A DNA stretch of 64,000 bases from Acidobacteriaceae bacterium (GTDB lineage Bacteria > Acidobacteriota > Terriglobia > Terriglobales > Acidobacteriaceae): contig JASHNW010000115.1 in assembly GCA_030041435.1 (NCBI GenBank), positions 102,921 to 166,920 of the forward strand. Direction: 5' to 3'. A program made the translations under genes and the position numbers. Below, one piece after another: positions 25,594 through 34,315 of the stretch (its first letter is position 1; each line of letters opens with the position of its first letter). The notes below the pieces were generated by a model, which made no database searches, was not told where the DNA came from, and saw only the letters and a list, made by a program, of their open reading frames with translations.

Positions 25594-26298
25594 ATGATCC
25601 ACCTGAAAAACATCGAACGCAGTTACAAATCCGGCGCCGGCCAAACCTGGGTCCTGCGCCGCGTGGCCCTCGACATCAAGGAAGGCGAATTCCTCACCAT
25701 CATGGGGCCTTCCGGCGCGGGCAAATCGTCGCTGCTCAACGTGCTCGCCCTGCTCGACGACCAGTGGCTCGGCGAGTACTGGTTCAAAGACGATCCGGTC
25801 CACCCCATGAATCGCCGCCAGCGCGCCGAGCTCGCCAAGCGCAATGTCGGCATGGTCTTCCAGAGCTACCACCTGCTCGACGACCTTACCGTCCAGGAAA
25901 ATATCGACCTTCCCCTCTCCTATAAGGACATGCCCCGCGCCCAGCGCCAGGGTCTGGTCGCCGACACGCTCGATCGCTTCAACATCGTCGGCAAGAAAGA
26001 CCTCTTCCCTTCCCAGCTTTCCGGCGGCCAACAGCAGCTCGTGGGCATCGCCCGCGCCGTCATTCACAAGCCGGCGCTGCTGCTGGCCGACGAGCCGACC
26101 GGCAATCTGCATTCCAGCCAGGCAAAGGAGATCATGGAGTTGTTCCGCGAGCTGAATCAGCAGGGCACCACCATCGTCCAGGTCACGCACTCCGAGACCA
26201 ACGCCGCCTACGGCACGCGCGTCATCGAACTGCGCGATGGCTGGCTCGTTGCCGACACCGCCAATCCCAATCTCGGCGTGGAGGTCAGCGCATCGTGA
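25594..26298 (+). CDS. ABC transporter ATP-binding protein, second subunit
   Basis: 234 residues, paralogous to the preceding ATPase. Walker A GPSGAGKSS (~38-46), Q-loop MVFQSYHLLDDLT, signature LSGGQQQL, Walker B LLLADEPTGNLHS and switch His in QVTHSETNAAYG. Two differences from the first copy: the residue after LSGGQQQ is Leu instead of Arg, and the D-loop Asp of NLDS is His. Such changes often mark the degenerate half of a heterodimeric ATPase pair. The start abuts the heptad array and lacks a clear Shine-Dalgarno; the 3' end overlaps the TolC gene by 4 bp (GTGA). Confidence 0.9.
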   Translation: MIHLKNIERSYKSGAGQTWVLRRVALDIKEGEFLTIMGPSGAGKSSLLNVLALLDDQWLGEYWFKDDPVHPMNRRQRAELAKRNVGMVFQSYHLLDDLTVQENIDLPLSYKDMPRAQRQGLVADTLDRFNIVGKKDLFPSQLSGGQQQLVGIARAVIHKPALLLADEPTGNLHSSQAKEIMELFRELNQQGTTIVQVTHSETNAAYGTRVIELRDGWLVADTANPNLGVEVSAS

Positions 26299-28292
26299 AT
26301 CGTACTTCCTGGCACCAGCGGCTTCTCCCGGCCATCCTCTGTGGCCTGCTCGCTCCAGCCGGCTTTGCCCAGCAGACGCAGACCCCGCCTCCGCCCGCGC
26401 AGACCACCCCCTCGGCTCCCATGCCCGCCGCGCCGCCGGCCCAACCCACGCTGGCGCAGCAGATCCAGCAGGAGCAGCAGCAACCCGTCGCTGCCCAGCA
26501 GCCTTTCCATGTGAGCATGCCGCACCGGCGCAATCCCTTCGACGCATACCGCCCGAGCCTGGCGCCGCCGCTGAACCTGCAGAACTCACCGCGGCTGCAG
26601 TCGCTGATGCGCGACGGCAAGCTTTACATCTCGCTGCAGGACGCAATCGCGCTGGCCATTGAGAACAACCTCGACCTGGCGTACGCCCGCTACGAGCTGC
26701 CTACGGCCCAAACCGACCTTGCCCGCACCATGGCGGGCGGCGTCGCCAACGGCGTGAACACGGCCGTGGTTTCGACATCGACACAGGGCGCACTCAGCGC
26801 AGGCTCGACTCCGGCGGGCGCGGGCGGGCAGGCCAGTTCGGGCGCGGGCGCCGCCGGCGCCGGTGGCCTGGTGCAATCGACGCTGGGCGAAGGAACCTTT
26901 GTGGAGCCCTTCGATCCGGTATTCAGCCTGCAGGCTCTGGTGGATCACTCCAAGACCCAGGAAGTGAACACCATTCAGTATGGTGTCCCCCTCTACGAGC
27001 AGAACACCGTCGGTTTCGGCACGGCGTATCAGCAGTATTTTCCCACCGGCATGGGAGTAAATTTCACGCTGAGCGGCGAACGCCAGGCGAGCAACAGCCC
27101 GGAGGATATCGTCAACCCCGACACTTTCCTGAGTTACAAACTGACTCTGACCCAGCCGCTGCTGGCCGGCTTTGGAACGGGAACGAACAAGCGCTGGATT
27201 CGGATTGCCAAAAAGAATCTGGAGCTGACGGACTATGCGTTTAAGGCGCAGGCGATCGCGACGGTTACCGGGGTCGAGGACATTTATTGGGACCTCGTCG
27301 GCGCCTATGAGGACGAGCAGATCAAGGAGCAGTCGCTGAACTTCGCCAACCAGACGCTCAACGACGATCAGAAGCAGCTGGAACTCAAGGCCATTCCCGC
27401 CATGCAGGTCATGACCGACCAGGCCGCCGTCGCAACCGCCGAGGGCAACCTTACGGTAGCTCGCGCCACCCTGAAGGCTGCGGAGCTGAACTTGAAGAAT
27501 GCCCTCACCAAGACCGACGATCCGACCATCGATGACATGCCGGTAATCCCGCTCGACAGGATCGGGCCGTCGGATCCGAACGCGAGCAAGTCGATTGACG
27601 ACCTGATCGCCGAGGCGGAAAAGAACCGGCCCGATGTTTCGCAGGATCAGATCGGCATGCAGGTCGCACAGATGAACCTGAAGGCCATCAACAACGAGCT
27701 GTTGCCCTCGCTGAACGCCTACGGACTGTTTGCCGGATACGGCACTGGCGGCCCGCTGAATCCGCATTGCGATTTGGGCGCGTACTGCACCACCAGCCTG
27801 CCCAGCAGCACGCCGGGCGTTCTCGAGGACGCGTTCAACTACTCGTCGCCGGAATATCAGGTTGGCTTTACGCTCAACTTCACCATCCGCAACCGCATTG
27901 CAAAGGCCGACCAGTACCGCGCGCAGCTGGGCTACCGGCAGGCCCAAATCACGTACGAAGAGCAGAAGAAGAACATCCGATTCGACGTACGCAACTCGCA
28001 GTTCGCTCTGCAGCAGGCGCAGGCTCACGTGGATGCCGCCCAGAAAGCCAGGGATCTGGCGCAGCGAACCTTCGACATCACCAAGCAGGAACAGCAGCTC
28101 GGGGCCAAGTCGAGCCTCGACACGCTGGCCGCGGAGAACGCGCTGGCCGTGGCCGAATCGACGCTGTACGCGGCACAGACCGCGTATGAAATTGCCAAGG
28201 TCGATATCGATCGCGCCATCGGCGAGACCCTCGATCGCACCGGCGTCACCATCGACGAGGCGAAATCCGGCGTCGTAACCCACGCCCCGTAA
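26295..28292 (+). CDS. TolC family outer-membrane efflux protein
   Basis: 665 residues, longer than the usual ~450-500. A signal peptide (LLPAILCGLLAPAGFAQ) is followed by a Pro/Gln-rich stretch (~24-72) and a Gly/Ala/Ser-rich insertion (~165-195) that account for the extra length. The two outer-membrane-efflux repeats are recognisable: YISLQDAIALAIENNLDLAYARYEL at the start of the first, and LNFTIRNRIAKADQYRAQLGYRQAQ in the second. It starts with GTG at 26295, coupled to the ATPase stop. It would form the outer-membrane tunnel for the adaptor encoded at 23457. Confidence 0.9.
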   Translation: MNRTSWHQRLLPAILCGLLAPAGFAQQTQTPPPPAQTTPSAPMPAAPPAQPTLAQQIQQEQQQPVAAQQPFHVSMPHRRNPFDAYRPSLAPPLNLQNSPRLQSLMRDGKLYISLQDAIALAIENNLDLAYARYELPTAQTDLARTMAGGVANGVNTAVVSTSTQGALSAGSTPAGAGGQASSGAGAAGAGGLVQSTLGEGTFVEPFDPVFSLQALVDHSKTQEVNTIQYGVPLYEQNTVGFGTAYQQYFPTGMGVNFTLSGERQASNSPEDIVNPDTFLSYKLTLTQPLLAGFGTGTNKRWIRIAKKNLELTDYAFKAQAIATVTGVEDIYWDLVGAYEDEQIKEQSLNFANQTLNDDQKQLELKAIPAMQVMTDQAAVATAEGNLTVARATLKAAELNLKNALTKTDDPTIDDMPVIPLDRIGPSDPNASKSIDDLIAEAEKNRPDVSQDQIGMQVAQMNLKAINNELLPSLNAYGLFAGYGTGGPLNPHCDLGAYCTTSLPSSTPGVLEDAFNYSSPEYQVGFTLNFTIRNRIAKADQYRAQLGYRQAQITYEEQKKNIRFDVRNSQFALQQAQAHVDAAQKARDLAQRTFDITKQEQQLGAKSSLDTLAAENALAVAESTLYAAQTAYEIAKVDIDRAIGETLDRTGVTIDEAKSGVVTHAP

Positions 28293-28304
28293 TATGGAGA
28301 TTGC

Positions 28305-28418
28305 ATGAACGACTTGCCCGCAAAATCGACCGCACCTGCTGCCCGCGAACCGTCACGCCCCGATGATGACTCGCTGGCCGTCTCATCTCTGGCCGTTCCA
28401 ACCCTGACCGCTTCTTAG
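28305..28418 (+). CDS. Candidate 37-residue ORF between tolC-type and response regulator genes
   Basis: ATG at 28305 is preceded by TATGGAGATTGC, a good Shine-Dalgarno, and encodes a Ser/Ala/Pro-rich 37-residue peptide beginning MNDLPAKSTAPAAREPSR and ending in TAG at 28416. Its 3' half is made of the 15-nt repeat units at 28374-28418, so it may be a chance frame through an array. It has no hydrophobic segment or known motif. Translation here could couple TolC and regulator expression. Confidence 0.3.
   Translation: MNDLPAKSTAPAAREPSRPDDDSLAVSSLAVPTLTAS
28374..28418. repeat. Degenerate 15-nt (7+8) tandem repeat, three units
   Basis: Units start CTGGCCG at 28374, CTGGCCG at 28389 and CTGACCG at 28404, each 15 nt. 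The third unit, CTGACCGCTTCTTAG, differs by one base from the copy at 42469 and by two from that at 17221. The array ends 7 nt before the ATG of the response regulator, which has no Shine-Dalgarno. Confidence 0.65.
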
Positions 28419-28425
28419 CCGCCCC

Positions 28426-29826
28426 ATGTCCACCGCCGCCCAGCCCGTCAGCACCGATGCCACCCGCGACCGCGTCGCGCCCAGCATTCTGATTGCCGAC
28501 GATCAGCCCCACATCCTCGACGCCCTTGAGCTCCTTCTCGAGCCCGAAGGCTTCCGCATCGAAAAGGCCACATCGCCCTTCATGGTCCTCGACGCGCTCA
28601 AATCCGCGACCTTCGATGCGCTGCTGCTCGACCTGAACTACACCCGCGACACCACCTCCGGCCACGAAGGCCTCGACCTGCTCTCGCAGATTCGCTCTCA
28701 CGAGTCGCAGCTCCCCGTCATCGTCATGACCGCGTGGGCTAACGTCGAGCTGGCCGTCGAAGCCATGCGCCGCGGCGCCAACGATTTCATCCAGAAACCC
28801 TGGGACAACGCCCGCCTGCTCACCATCCTGCGCACCCAGATTGAGCTCTACGATGCTGTGCGCCGCGCCCAGCGCCTCGAGGCCGAAAACCGCCTGCTCC
28901 GCGCCGCCAACCTGCCGGAGATGATCGCCACCGCGCCGGCCATGCAGCCGGTCCTCGCCACCATCGCTCGCATCGGCCCTTCTGACGCGAGCGTGCTGAT
29001 CACCGGCGAGCATGGCACCGGCAAAGAAGTCGTCGCGCAGACCCTCCACGCCCTCTCGTCGCGCGCCTCCCGCTCGCTGGTCGCCGTCAATACCGGCGCG
29101 CTGCCTGAAGGCACTTTCGAGAGCGAGCTTTTTGGCCACGTCAAAGGCGCATTCACCGACGCGCGCACCGAACGCATCGGCCGCTTCGAGCTCGCCGACG
29201 GCGGCACCCTCTTCCTCGACGAAATCGCCAACGTCCCGGCGCGCCAGCAGGCCAAGCTGCTGCGTGTGCTCGAAACCGGCGAGATGGAGCGCGTCGGCTC
29301 CTCGAAAACGCGTCGCGTCAACGTACGCATTATCTCGGCCACCAACGCCGATATCCGCGCCGAGGTCGAAGCCCAGCGCTTCCGCGCCGACCTGCTCTTC
29401 CGCCTTAACACCGTCGAAATCCATCTGCCGCCTCTGCGCGAGCGCCGCGAAGACATCCCGCCGCTCGCCGCCCATTTCCTCGCTCGCTACGCCCAGCGCT
29501 ACCGCAAGCAGGTCAACGGCATCGATCCCGCCGCCATCCAGCTCATGCTCCACTATGCCTGGCCGGGCAACGTGCGCGAGCTCGACCACACCATCGAGCG
29601 CGCGGTCCTCATGTCCCGCGAAGACATCATTGAAGTCTCCGACCTGGGCCTTTCCCCGGCCCGCGTCTCCACCCAGGCGCTCGAAGAGATGAGTCTCGAG
29701 TCCGTGGAGAGTATCCTCATCCGCAAAGCCCTCTCGCGCTGCAACGGCAACGTGAGCCAGGCGGCAGAAGCCCTCGGCCTCAGCCGCGGGGCGCTCTACC
29801 GGCGGATGGAAAAATATGGGATCTAG
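28426..29826 (+). CDS. Sigma-54-dependent response regulator (NtrC family)
   Basis: 466 residues with three domains. Receiver (~20-135) with acidic pair DD (~25-26), phospho-acceptor Asp ~69 in LLLDLNY, and K in FIQKPW. AAA+ domain (~165-390) with Walker A GEHGTGKE (194-201) and Walker B TLFLDEI (261-267). C-terminal Fis-type helix-turn-helix (NVSQAAEALGLSRGALYRRMEKYG). The sigma-54 contact loop reads GAFTDA (241-246) instead of GAFTGA. It is followed by its kinase gene and preceded by the export genes, so it probably controls that operon through sigma-54 RNA polymerase. Confidence 0.92.
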   Translation: MSTAAQPVSTDATRDRVAPSILIADDQPHILDALELLLEPEGFRIEKATSPFMVLDALKSATFDALLLDLNYTRDTTSGHEGLDLLSQIRSHESQLPVIVMTAWANVELAVEAMRRGANDFIQKPWDNARLLTILRTQIELYDAVRRAQRLEAENRLLRAANLPEMIATAPAMQPVLATIARIGPSDASVLITGEHGTGKEVVAQTLHALSSRASRSLVAVNTGALPEGTFESELFGHVKGAFTDARTERIGRFELADGGTLFLDEIANVPARQQAKLLRVLETGEMERVGSSKTRRVNVRIISATNADIRAEVEAQRFRADLLFRLNTVEIHLPPLRERREDIPPLAAHFLARYAQRYRKQVNGIDPAAIQLMLHYAWPGNVRELDHTIERAVLMSREDIIEVSDLGLSPARVSTQALEEMSLESVESILIRKALSRCNGNVSQAAEALGLSRGALYRRMEKYGI

Positions 29827-29920
29827 CGAAACGCGAAAATGCCGGGGGCCCGTGACCCCGCCTGAACGAGCCGGGGCTGAGTCAAATGGATCTGCCCGCA
29901 CCTGGCAAATGTGGGATAGG

Positions 29921-29962
29921 CTGTCCCCTGTGCTCTGAGCTCTATGCTCCGATCGCTGATCC
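29921..29962. repeat. Heptanucleotide array abutting the histidine kinase start, six units
   Basis: Six 7-nt units from CTGTCCC (29921) and CTGTGCT (29928) to CTGATCC (29956), ending exactly at the ATG at 29963. Consensus CTGWKCY. No Shine-Dalgarno is present; the array occupies its place. Confidence 0.65.
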
Positions 29963-31495
29963 ATGGCGAACCACTCCCATCGCCGCAAGCCCAAACGCCA
30001 AAGCACCTCCTTTGAGGCGCGCCTGCGCATCTTCTGCACCATCGCGGCGCTCTGCGTTCTTGGCCTCTGCGCCGGCCTGCTCGCGCTGCTTCACGTCTCC
30101 GCCGGCCCCATGGTCGCCACCCTCGCTATCCTCCTCCTCGTTCTCCTGCTCGTCTTCGCCGCGTTTATCGAGGAAGCGGTCCGCCCCGTTCAGACCCTCG
30201 CCAACGTCGTCGCCGCGCTCCGCGAAGAGGACTACTCCTTCCGCGCCCGCGGCGCCAATCGCGACGACTCCCTCGGCCAGCTCTCCCTCGAAATCAACGC
30301 CCTCGCCGACACCCTCCAGGCGCAGCGCGTCGGCGCCCTCGAAGCCGTCGCCCTTCTGCGCCGCGTCATCGCCGAAATGGACGCCCCCGTCCTCGCCTTC
30401 GACCAGAACGCCCGCCTGCGCCTGCTCAATCCCGCCGCCGAGCGCGTCTTCGCCCTCCAGCCCGCGCGCGATCTCGGCAAGTCCGCCGATGAGCTCTCGC
30501 TCGCCGTTCTCCTCGATCAGCCCAGCGAAACCATCCTGCCCCTCGAAGCGCAGACCGCCCTGCGCCGCGGCCCGCAACGCGCCGGGCCCGAGAACGCGCC
30601 CCGCTGGATGATCCGCCGCTCCACCTTCCGCCAGCGCGGCGTCCCCCACACGCTCATCCTGCTCTCCGACGTCAGCACCGCGCTGCGCGAAGAGGAGCGT
30701 CTCGCCTGGCGCCGCCTCATCCGCGTCATCGGCCACGAAATCTCGAACTCGCTTACCCCCATCAAATCCATCGCCGGAAGCCTGCGCTCGCGTCTCGCCC
30801 CCACGCCCCTTCGCTCGCCGATCGCCGTCTCCGACCCCGCCAATGGCACGCCGGGATCGCCCACAGCTCCGGACCGGCCGCAAATGCAGCACCCGCCCCT
30901 GGCGGCCAGCCTGGAGCGCGATCTTAACCGCGGCCTCTCCGTCATCGAAAACCGCGCCGACTCCCTCAACCGATTCGTCCAGGCCTACCGCCAGCTTGCC
31001 CAATTACCGGCGCCCATCCTCAAGCGCGTGCCGCTCGTCCCGCTGCTGGAGCGCGTTGTCTCGCTCGAAATCCGCGTCGACGTTCGCATCCTCGCCGCGC
31101 CTGACGTCGACCTCCTCGCCGACCCCGATCAGATCGAGCAGCTCCTTATCAACCTCGTGCGCAACGCCGTCGAAGCGGCCAGCACCTGCGTCGGCGAAGA
31201 CGCCGAAGTCGAGCAGATCTTCGCCCCCTGCGCCCCGGAGGTCACACTCCGCGCCAGCGAAGACGGCGACGTCGTGGCCATCCAGATCGAGGACAACGGT
31301 CCCGGCCTCGCGAATCCGGAAAACCTCTTTGTCCCGCTCTACACCACAAAAAAATCCGGCTCCGGCGTAGGCCTCGCCTTAGCCCGCCAGATTGTCGAAG
31401 CCCACGGCGGCGCCATCACTCTGCGAAACCGCGCCAACGGCACCGGCTGCATCGCCGAAGTCAGAATCCCTATCGCCGAACGCACGCGAGGGTAG
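29963..31495 (+). CDS. Sensor histidine kinase (NtrY-like)
   Basis: 510 residues. Two N-terminal transmembrane helices (~24-47 and ~51-70) with almost no periplasmic loop, so the signal is probably sensed in or inside the membrane. A HAMP-like segment (VRPVQTLANVVAALREEDYSF), a PAS-like domain (~130-240), and the phospho-acceptor His ~258 in RVIGHEISNSLTPI. The catalytic domain has N-box NLVRNAVEAA, G1 DNGPGL and TTKKSGSGVGLALARQI. A Pro-rich low-complexity loop (~285-310) lies inside the dimerisation region. Partner of the sigma-54 response regulator just upstream (136-bp gap). Confidence 0.9.
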   Translation: MANHSHRRKPKRQSTSFEARLRIFCTIAALCVLGLCAGLLALLHVSAGPMVATLAILLLVLLLVFAAFIEEAVRPVQTLANVVAALREEDYSFRARGANRDDSLGQLSLEINALADTLQAQRVGALEAVALLRRVIAEMDAPVLAFDQNARLRLLNPAAERVFALQPARDLGKSADELSLAVLLDQPSETILPLEAQTALRRGPQRAGPENAPRWMIRRSTFRQRGVPHTLILLSDVSTALREEERLAWRRLIRVIGHEISNSLTPIKSIAGSLRSRLAPTPLRSPIAVSDPANGTPGSPTAPDRPQMQHPPLAASLERDLNRGLSVIENRADSLNRFVQAYRQLAQLPAPILKRVPLVPLLERVVSLEIRVDVRILAAPDVDLLADPDQIEQLLINLVRNAVEAASTCVGEDAEVEQIFAPCAPEVTLRASEDGDVVAIQIEDNGPGLANPENLFVPLYTTKKSGSGVGLALARQIVEAHGGAITLRNRANGTGCIAEVRIPIAERTRG

Positions 31496-31590
31496 ACTCT
31501 TTCGTTCCCGATTGACACCGGCCACTGCCAGGCCTACCATCCGTGCACTCGACAACCAGGCCCAATCCCATCCCAAGGACGGAACCCACG

Positions 31591-32664
31591 ATGCGACCCA
31601 CTCCGCATTTCCTCCGCTCCACCTCAGTTTCTGCGCGCGGCGTCTTCACTTTGACGGCGGCTTTCGTCTTCGCCTTCACCGCAGCCCTCGCGCACGCGCA
31701 GGACTACACCTCTATCGTCGTCTTCGGCGATTCCCTTTCCGACACCGGCAACGTGACCTACCTGACCCAGGAGACCTACGGCCTTGCCATTCCCGGTCCC
31801 ATCGCCGACTACACGCTCGGCCGCTTCACCGACGGCGCCGACACCCTTCCCCCCGCGGAGAAATACTTCGGTGTCTGGGTGGAGCAGCTCGCCGCATCCC
31901 TGCCCGCACAGCCGCCCGTCGTGAACTCGCTCGACGGCGGCACCGACTACGCTTACGGCTTCGCCACCACCGGCAGCGGTACCAGTGCGTTTACCTTTGG
32001 TCCGTCCGATTCCCTTTCCGTCAACATTGACAACATCGGGCAGCAAATCACCGACTACCTCGCCACCAAACCCAAAATCACCAACAAGACCCTCTTCATC
32101 GTCTGGGGCGGCGCCATCGACGTGCTCTACGCCACCTCGCTCGACCAGGTCTTCGACGCCGGCATCACCCAGGCCCTCAACGTCCAGCGCCTCGTCGAAG
32201 CCGGAGCGACCCAGTTCATCGTCCCCAATCTGCCGCCGCTCGGCCTGGTGCCCCGCCTCAACGGCTCTCCCACGACCTCCATCCCCGCCACCCAGGCCAG
32301 CGAACTCTATAACGACGTCCTCAGGACCGGCCTGGCCATCGTGCGCGACATCAACTTCGGCCGGCACCTCGCGATCTACCAGCTCGACGTCTATTCCCTC
32401 TTCGACCAAATCGTTGCCGACCCTGCAAAATTCGATTTGGTCAACATAACCACCGAATCTCAGGCCGAACCGGTCGATCCCGACACCTACCTCTTCTGGG
32501 ACGACCTGCACCCCACCACCCGCGGCCACAATATCCTCGCCATCACCGCTGCCAGGCTCATCGATCCACACAGCCGCGAGGACAACCTCATCCTCGACGA
32601 CCACGGCCTCATCAGCCTCAGGACATCGTGCTCTGCGTGCACCGCCACTCCCGGAGGCCACTAA
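31591..32664 (+). CDS. Secreted SGNH/GDSL-family hydrolase
   Basis: 357 residues from ATG 31591. A signal peptide ends at ALAHAQ (~37). Block I VVFGDSLSDTGN carries the nucleophile Ser (~48); the C-terminal Asp/His lie in DDLHPTTRGHNIL. An asparagine/glycine block (IVWGGAIDVL) is atypical because the usual GxND is replaced by GGAID. Relatives are lipases, acyl- or carbohydrate esterases; substrate unknown. A signal-like Cys pair (SCSACT) near the C-terminus is unusual. It is transcribed in the same direction as the kinase but separated by 95 bp. Confidence 0.85.
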   Translation: MRPTPHFLRSTSVSARGVFTLTAAFVFAFTAALAHAQDYTSIVVFGDSLSDTGNVTYLTQETYGLAIPGPIADYTLGRFTDGADTLPPAEKYFGVWVEQLAASLPAQPPVVNSLDGGTDYAYGFATTGSGTSAFTFGPSDSLSVNIDNIGQQITDYLATKPKITNKTLFIVWGGAIDVLYATSLDQVFDAGITQALNVQRLVEAGATQFIVPNLPPLGLVPRLNGSPTTSIPATQASELYNDVLRTGLAIVRDINFGRHLAIYQLDVYSLFDQIVADPAKFDLVNITTESQAEPVDPDTYLFWDDLHPTTRGHNILAITAARLIDPHSREDNLILDDHGLISLRTSCSACTATPGGH

Positions 32665-32765
32665 GAACAGCCGGATGATGCCGGGAGAGCAACGGATATC
32701 GAGCCGTCAGGCCCTGGCGGACTCTTGTCACGCCCCATTCCCAACCTCCCGGCCAACCGGTTACG

Positions 32766-33371
32766 ATGGTCAGCATCTCCATGTTCTTTCGCACCGTCGG
32801 CTTCCTTGCCCTGCTTGGCTGCGCGCCTGCCCTCTGCGCTCAGGCGGACGCGCCCTCGCTTTACCAGCTTTCCGGCAGCTATAGCTGGGTCTCCAACTCG
32901 CCCAACGGCGTTCCCGGCTCCCGCCAATCGCTCAGCGGGTGGGACGCCGCCATCGGCGTCTTCGACTGGCATAACGTGCGCTTCAAAGCCGACATCGCCG
33001 GCTATCGCGGAACCAATCTCGCCGCGCCCCAGCACCCCATCTACATCCTGGCCGGTGGACAGTATTCGCGCCGCATCGGCAAGGAGTCTGCGTTCGTCGA
33101 AGGCCTGCTGGGCGACTGCAGCCTGAACCAGAACTGGGGAGCCAATCAAACCATCGGCCAGACCGCCTCCTTCGCCAGCTTCCTCGGCGGCGGCCTCGAC
33201 ACTCCCCTGCCGCATCGCCTTGCCTTCCGCGTTCAGGGCGATTTTGTCTATACCAACTTCCATCCGGCCCTGGCCGCCCTTCCCTCACCGGTTCCTGTCT
33301 ACCCTAACCCCGTTCACGGCCTGCCCAACTACTTCGCCCGCATCACTACGGGTCTGGTCTGGAATTTCTAA
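32766..33371 (+). CDS. Outer-membrane beta-barrel protein (paralogue 1)
   Basis: 201 residues. Signal peptide (FFRTVGFLALLGCAPALCAQ), then alternating amphipathic strands ending in ITTGLVWNF with a terminal aromatic residue, as in small outer-membrane barrels. It shares a distinctive layout with the gene at 34316: YSWVSNSPNGVPG, LSGWDAAI, W..VRFKADIAGYRG, GGQYSRR and a final FxRxxTGLVW. Start at ATG 32766 or the Met five codons later. Likely a small pore or adhesion-type barrel; ligand unknown. Confidence 0.72.
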   Translation: MVSISMFFRTVGFLALLGCAPALCAQADAPSLYQLSGSYSWVSNSPNGVPGSRQSLSGWDAAIGVFDWHNVRFKADIAGYRGTNLAAPQHPIYILAGGQYSRRIGKESAFVEGLLGDCSLNQNWGANQTIGQTASFASFLGGGLDTPLPHRLAFRVQGDFVYTNFHPALAALPSPVPVYPNPVHGLPNYFARITTGLVWNF

Positions 33372-33397
33372 ACCCGATCGCCCCCCCACGTTGGCTC

Positions 33398-33429
33398 GGA
33401 AAGAAAAGAGGCAGACATTCGCCTGCCTC
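33398..33429 (-). terminator. Intrinsic terminator of the Ysc84-like gene
   Basis: On the minus strand GAGGCAG (33429-33423), an 8-nt loop and CTGCCTC (33414-33408) form a perfect 7-bp stem followed by TTTTCTTTCC. It lies ~30 bp beyond the stop of the gene at 33458-34159. Confidence 0.75.
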
Positions 33430-33457
33430 CATTGTTCGACATCGTTAACTGTGCGCT

Positions 33458-34159
33458 TTAGTGAGAGTTGCTTGCCGCCCGAGCCACCGCATGGTTGATC
33501 GTGCTCACAAACGTCCGCGCCGCACTCTGGTCCGGCATATGCACCTGGCCATCGAGGATTGCGGTGAACGGTGTCTCCTGCCCGTAGAGTTGCTTCGTCT
33601 CGCCGTGGTCCTGGTTCAGCTCAGCGCCATTCAGCGTGGCGCCGATATACGCTCCTTTGGCGCGCGCGTAGCTCAGGATCGCCGCACTCACGCCGGCTGA
33701 ACCCGACCCCTCGCGCCCCACCGGACCGGCCGCCGCATCCACTCCAGCACCAATCTTAAAGTGGCCGGACATCAGCGCCTGCATACCGTCGTTGTTCATG
33801 ATCATCATCACGTAGCCCTGTTCTTCGCCGCCAATCTGCGCGCCAAACGTCGCGCCGCTCAGATCGAACGGAGCCGGAGGGCTCCAGCGGCCGTTCTCCA
33901 GCCGGCAGGTGGCTACTCCCGCGCCATGCTGGCCGCCCACCACAAAGCCGGCCTTCACCATCTTCGGGATTACGGCCACGCACTTCGCATCCCTCAGAAC
34001 GTCATCCGGAATTCCGGCCTTCGACTGAGGTCCCGTCAGTTCCTGCATCACCAGTGTTGCGGCGTTCAGTTCGTTATCCGCCCTGGTCTGGGCGATGGCG
34101 GTAGTGGACGCGGCTGCGGCCAGCGTCCCGAGAGCCAACAGCGCAATCGATCTCTTCAT
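33458..34159 (-). CDS. Ysc84/SYLF-domain lipid-binding family protein
   Basis: 233 residues with a signal peptide (LLALGTLAAAASTTAIAQ). The SYLF/Ysc84 hallmarks are clear: IPDDVLRDAKCVAVIPKMVKAGFVVGGQHGAG, RWSPPAPFDLSGATFGAQIGGEEQG, VMMIMNNDGMQAL, and SYARAKGAYIGATLNGAEL. Bacterial members are exported proteins thought to bind phospholipids. It is antisense to, and lies between, the two paralogous beta-barrel genes. An intrinsic terminator follows. Confidence 0.85.
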   Translation of the reverse strand: MKRSIALLALGTLAAAASTTAIAQTRADNELNAATLVMQELTGPQSKAGIPDDVLRDAKCVAVIPKMVKAGFVVGGQHGAGVATCRLENGRWSPPAPFDLSGATFGAQIGGEEQGYVMMIMNNDGMQALMSGHFKIGAGVDAAAGPVGREGSGSAGVSAAILSYARAKGAYIGATLNGAELNQDHGETKQLYGQETPFTAILDGQVHMPDQSAARTFVSTINHAVARAASNSH

Positions 34160-34315
34160 ACTTTCTTCCCTCCTGCGTGGATTGAAAATTCCCCGGGGAG
34201 CCGAAATAAATGTTCAAGCCCGGCGGCCGGATCCGCAACTGCGGGATGCCCTCGGTGCCGAAGCCCGTCACCCAGTCTACCGGCGTCCGCTCCTGCCCGT
34301 TGCTGTTCAGATAGG

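Noticed and set aside
33761-34315. Upstream extension of the second beta-barrel gene, opposite the Ysc84-type gene
   Set aside because: The extension is basic and compositionally random and overlaps a clear gene on the other strand; the signal peptide starts after 34316.
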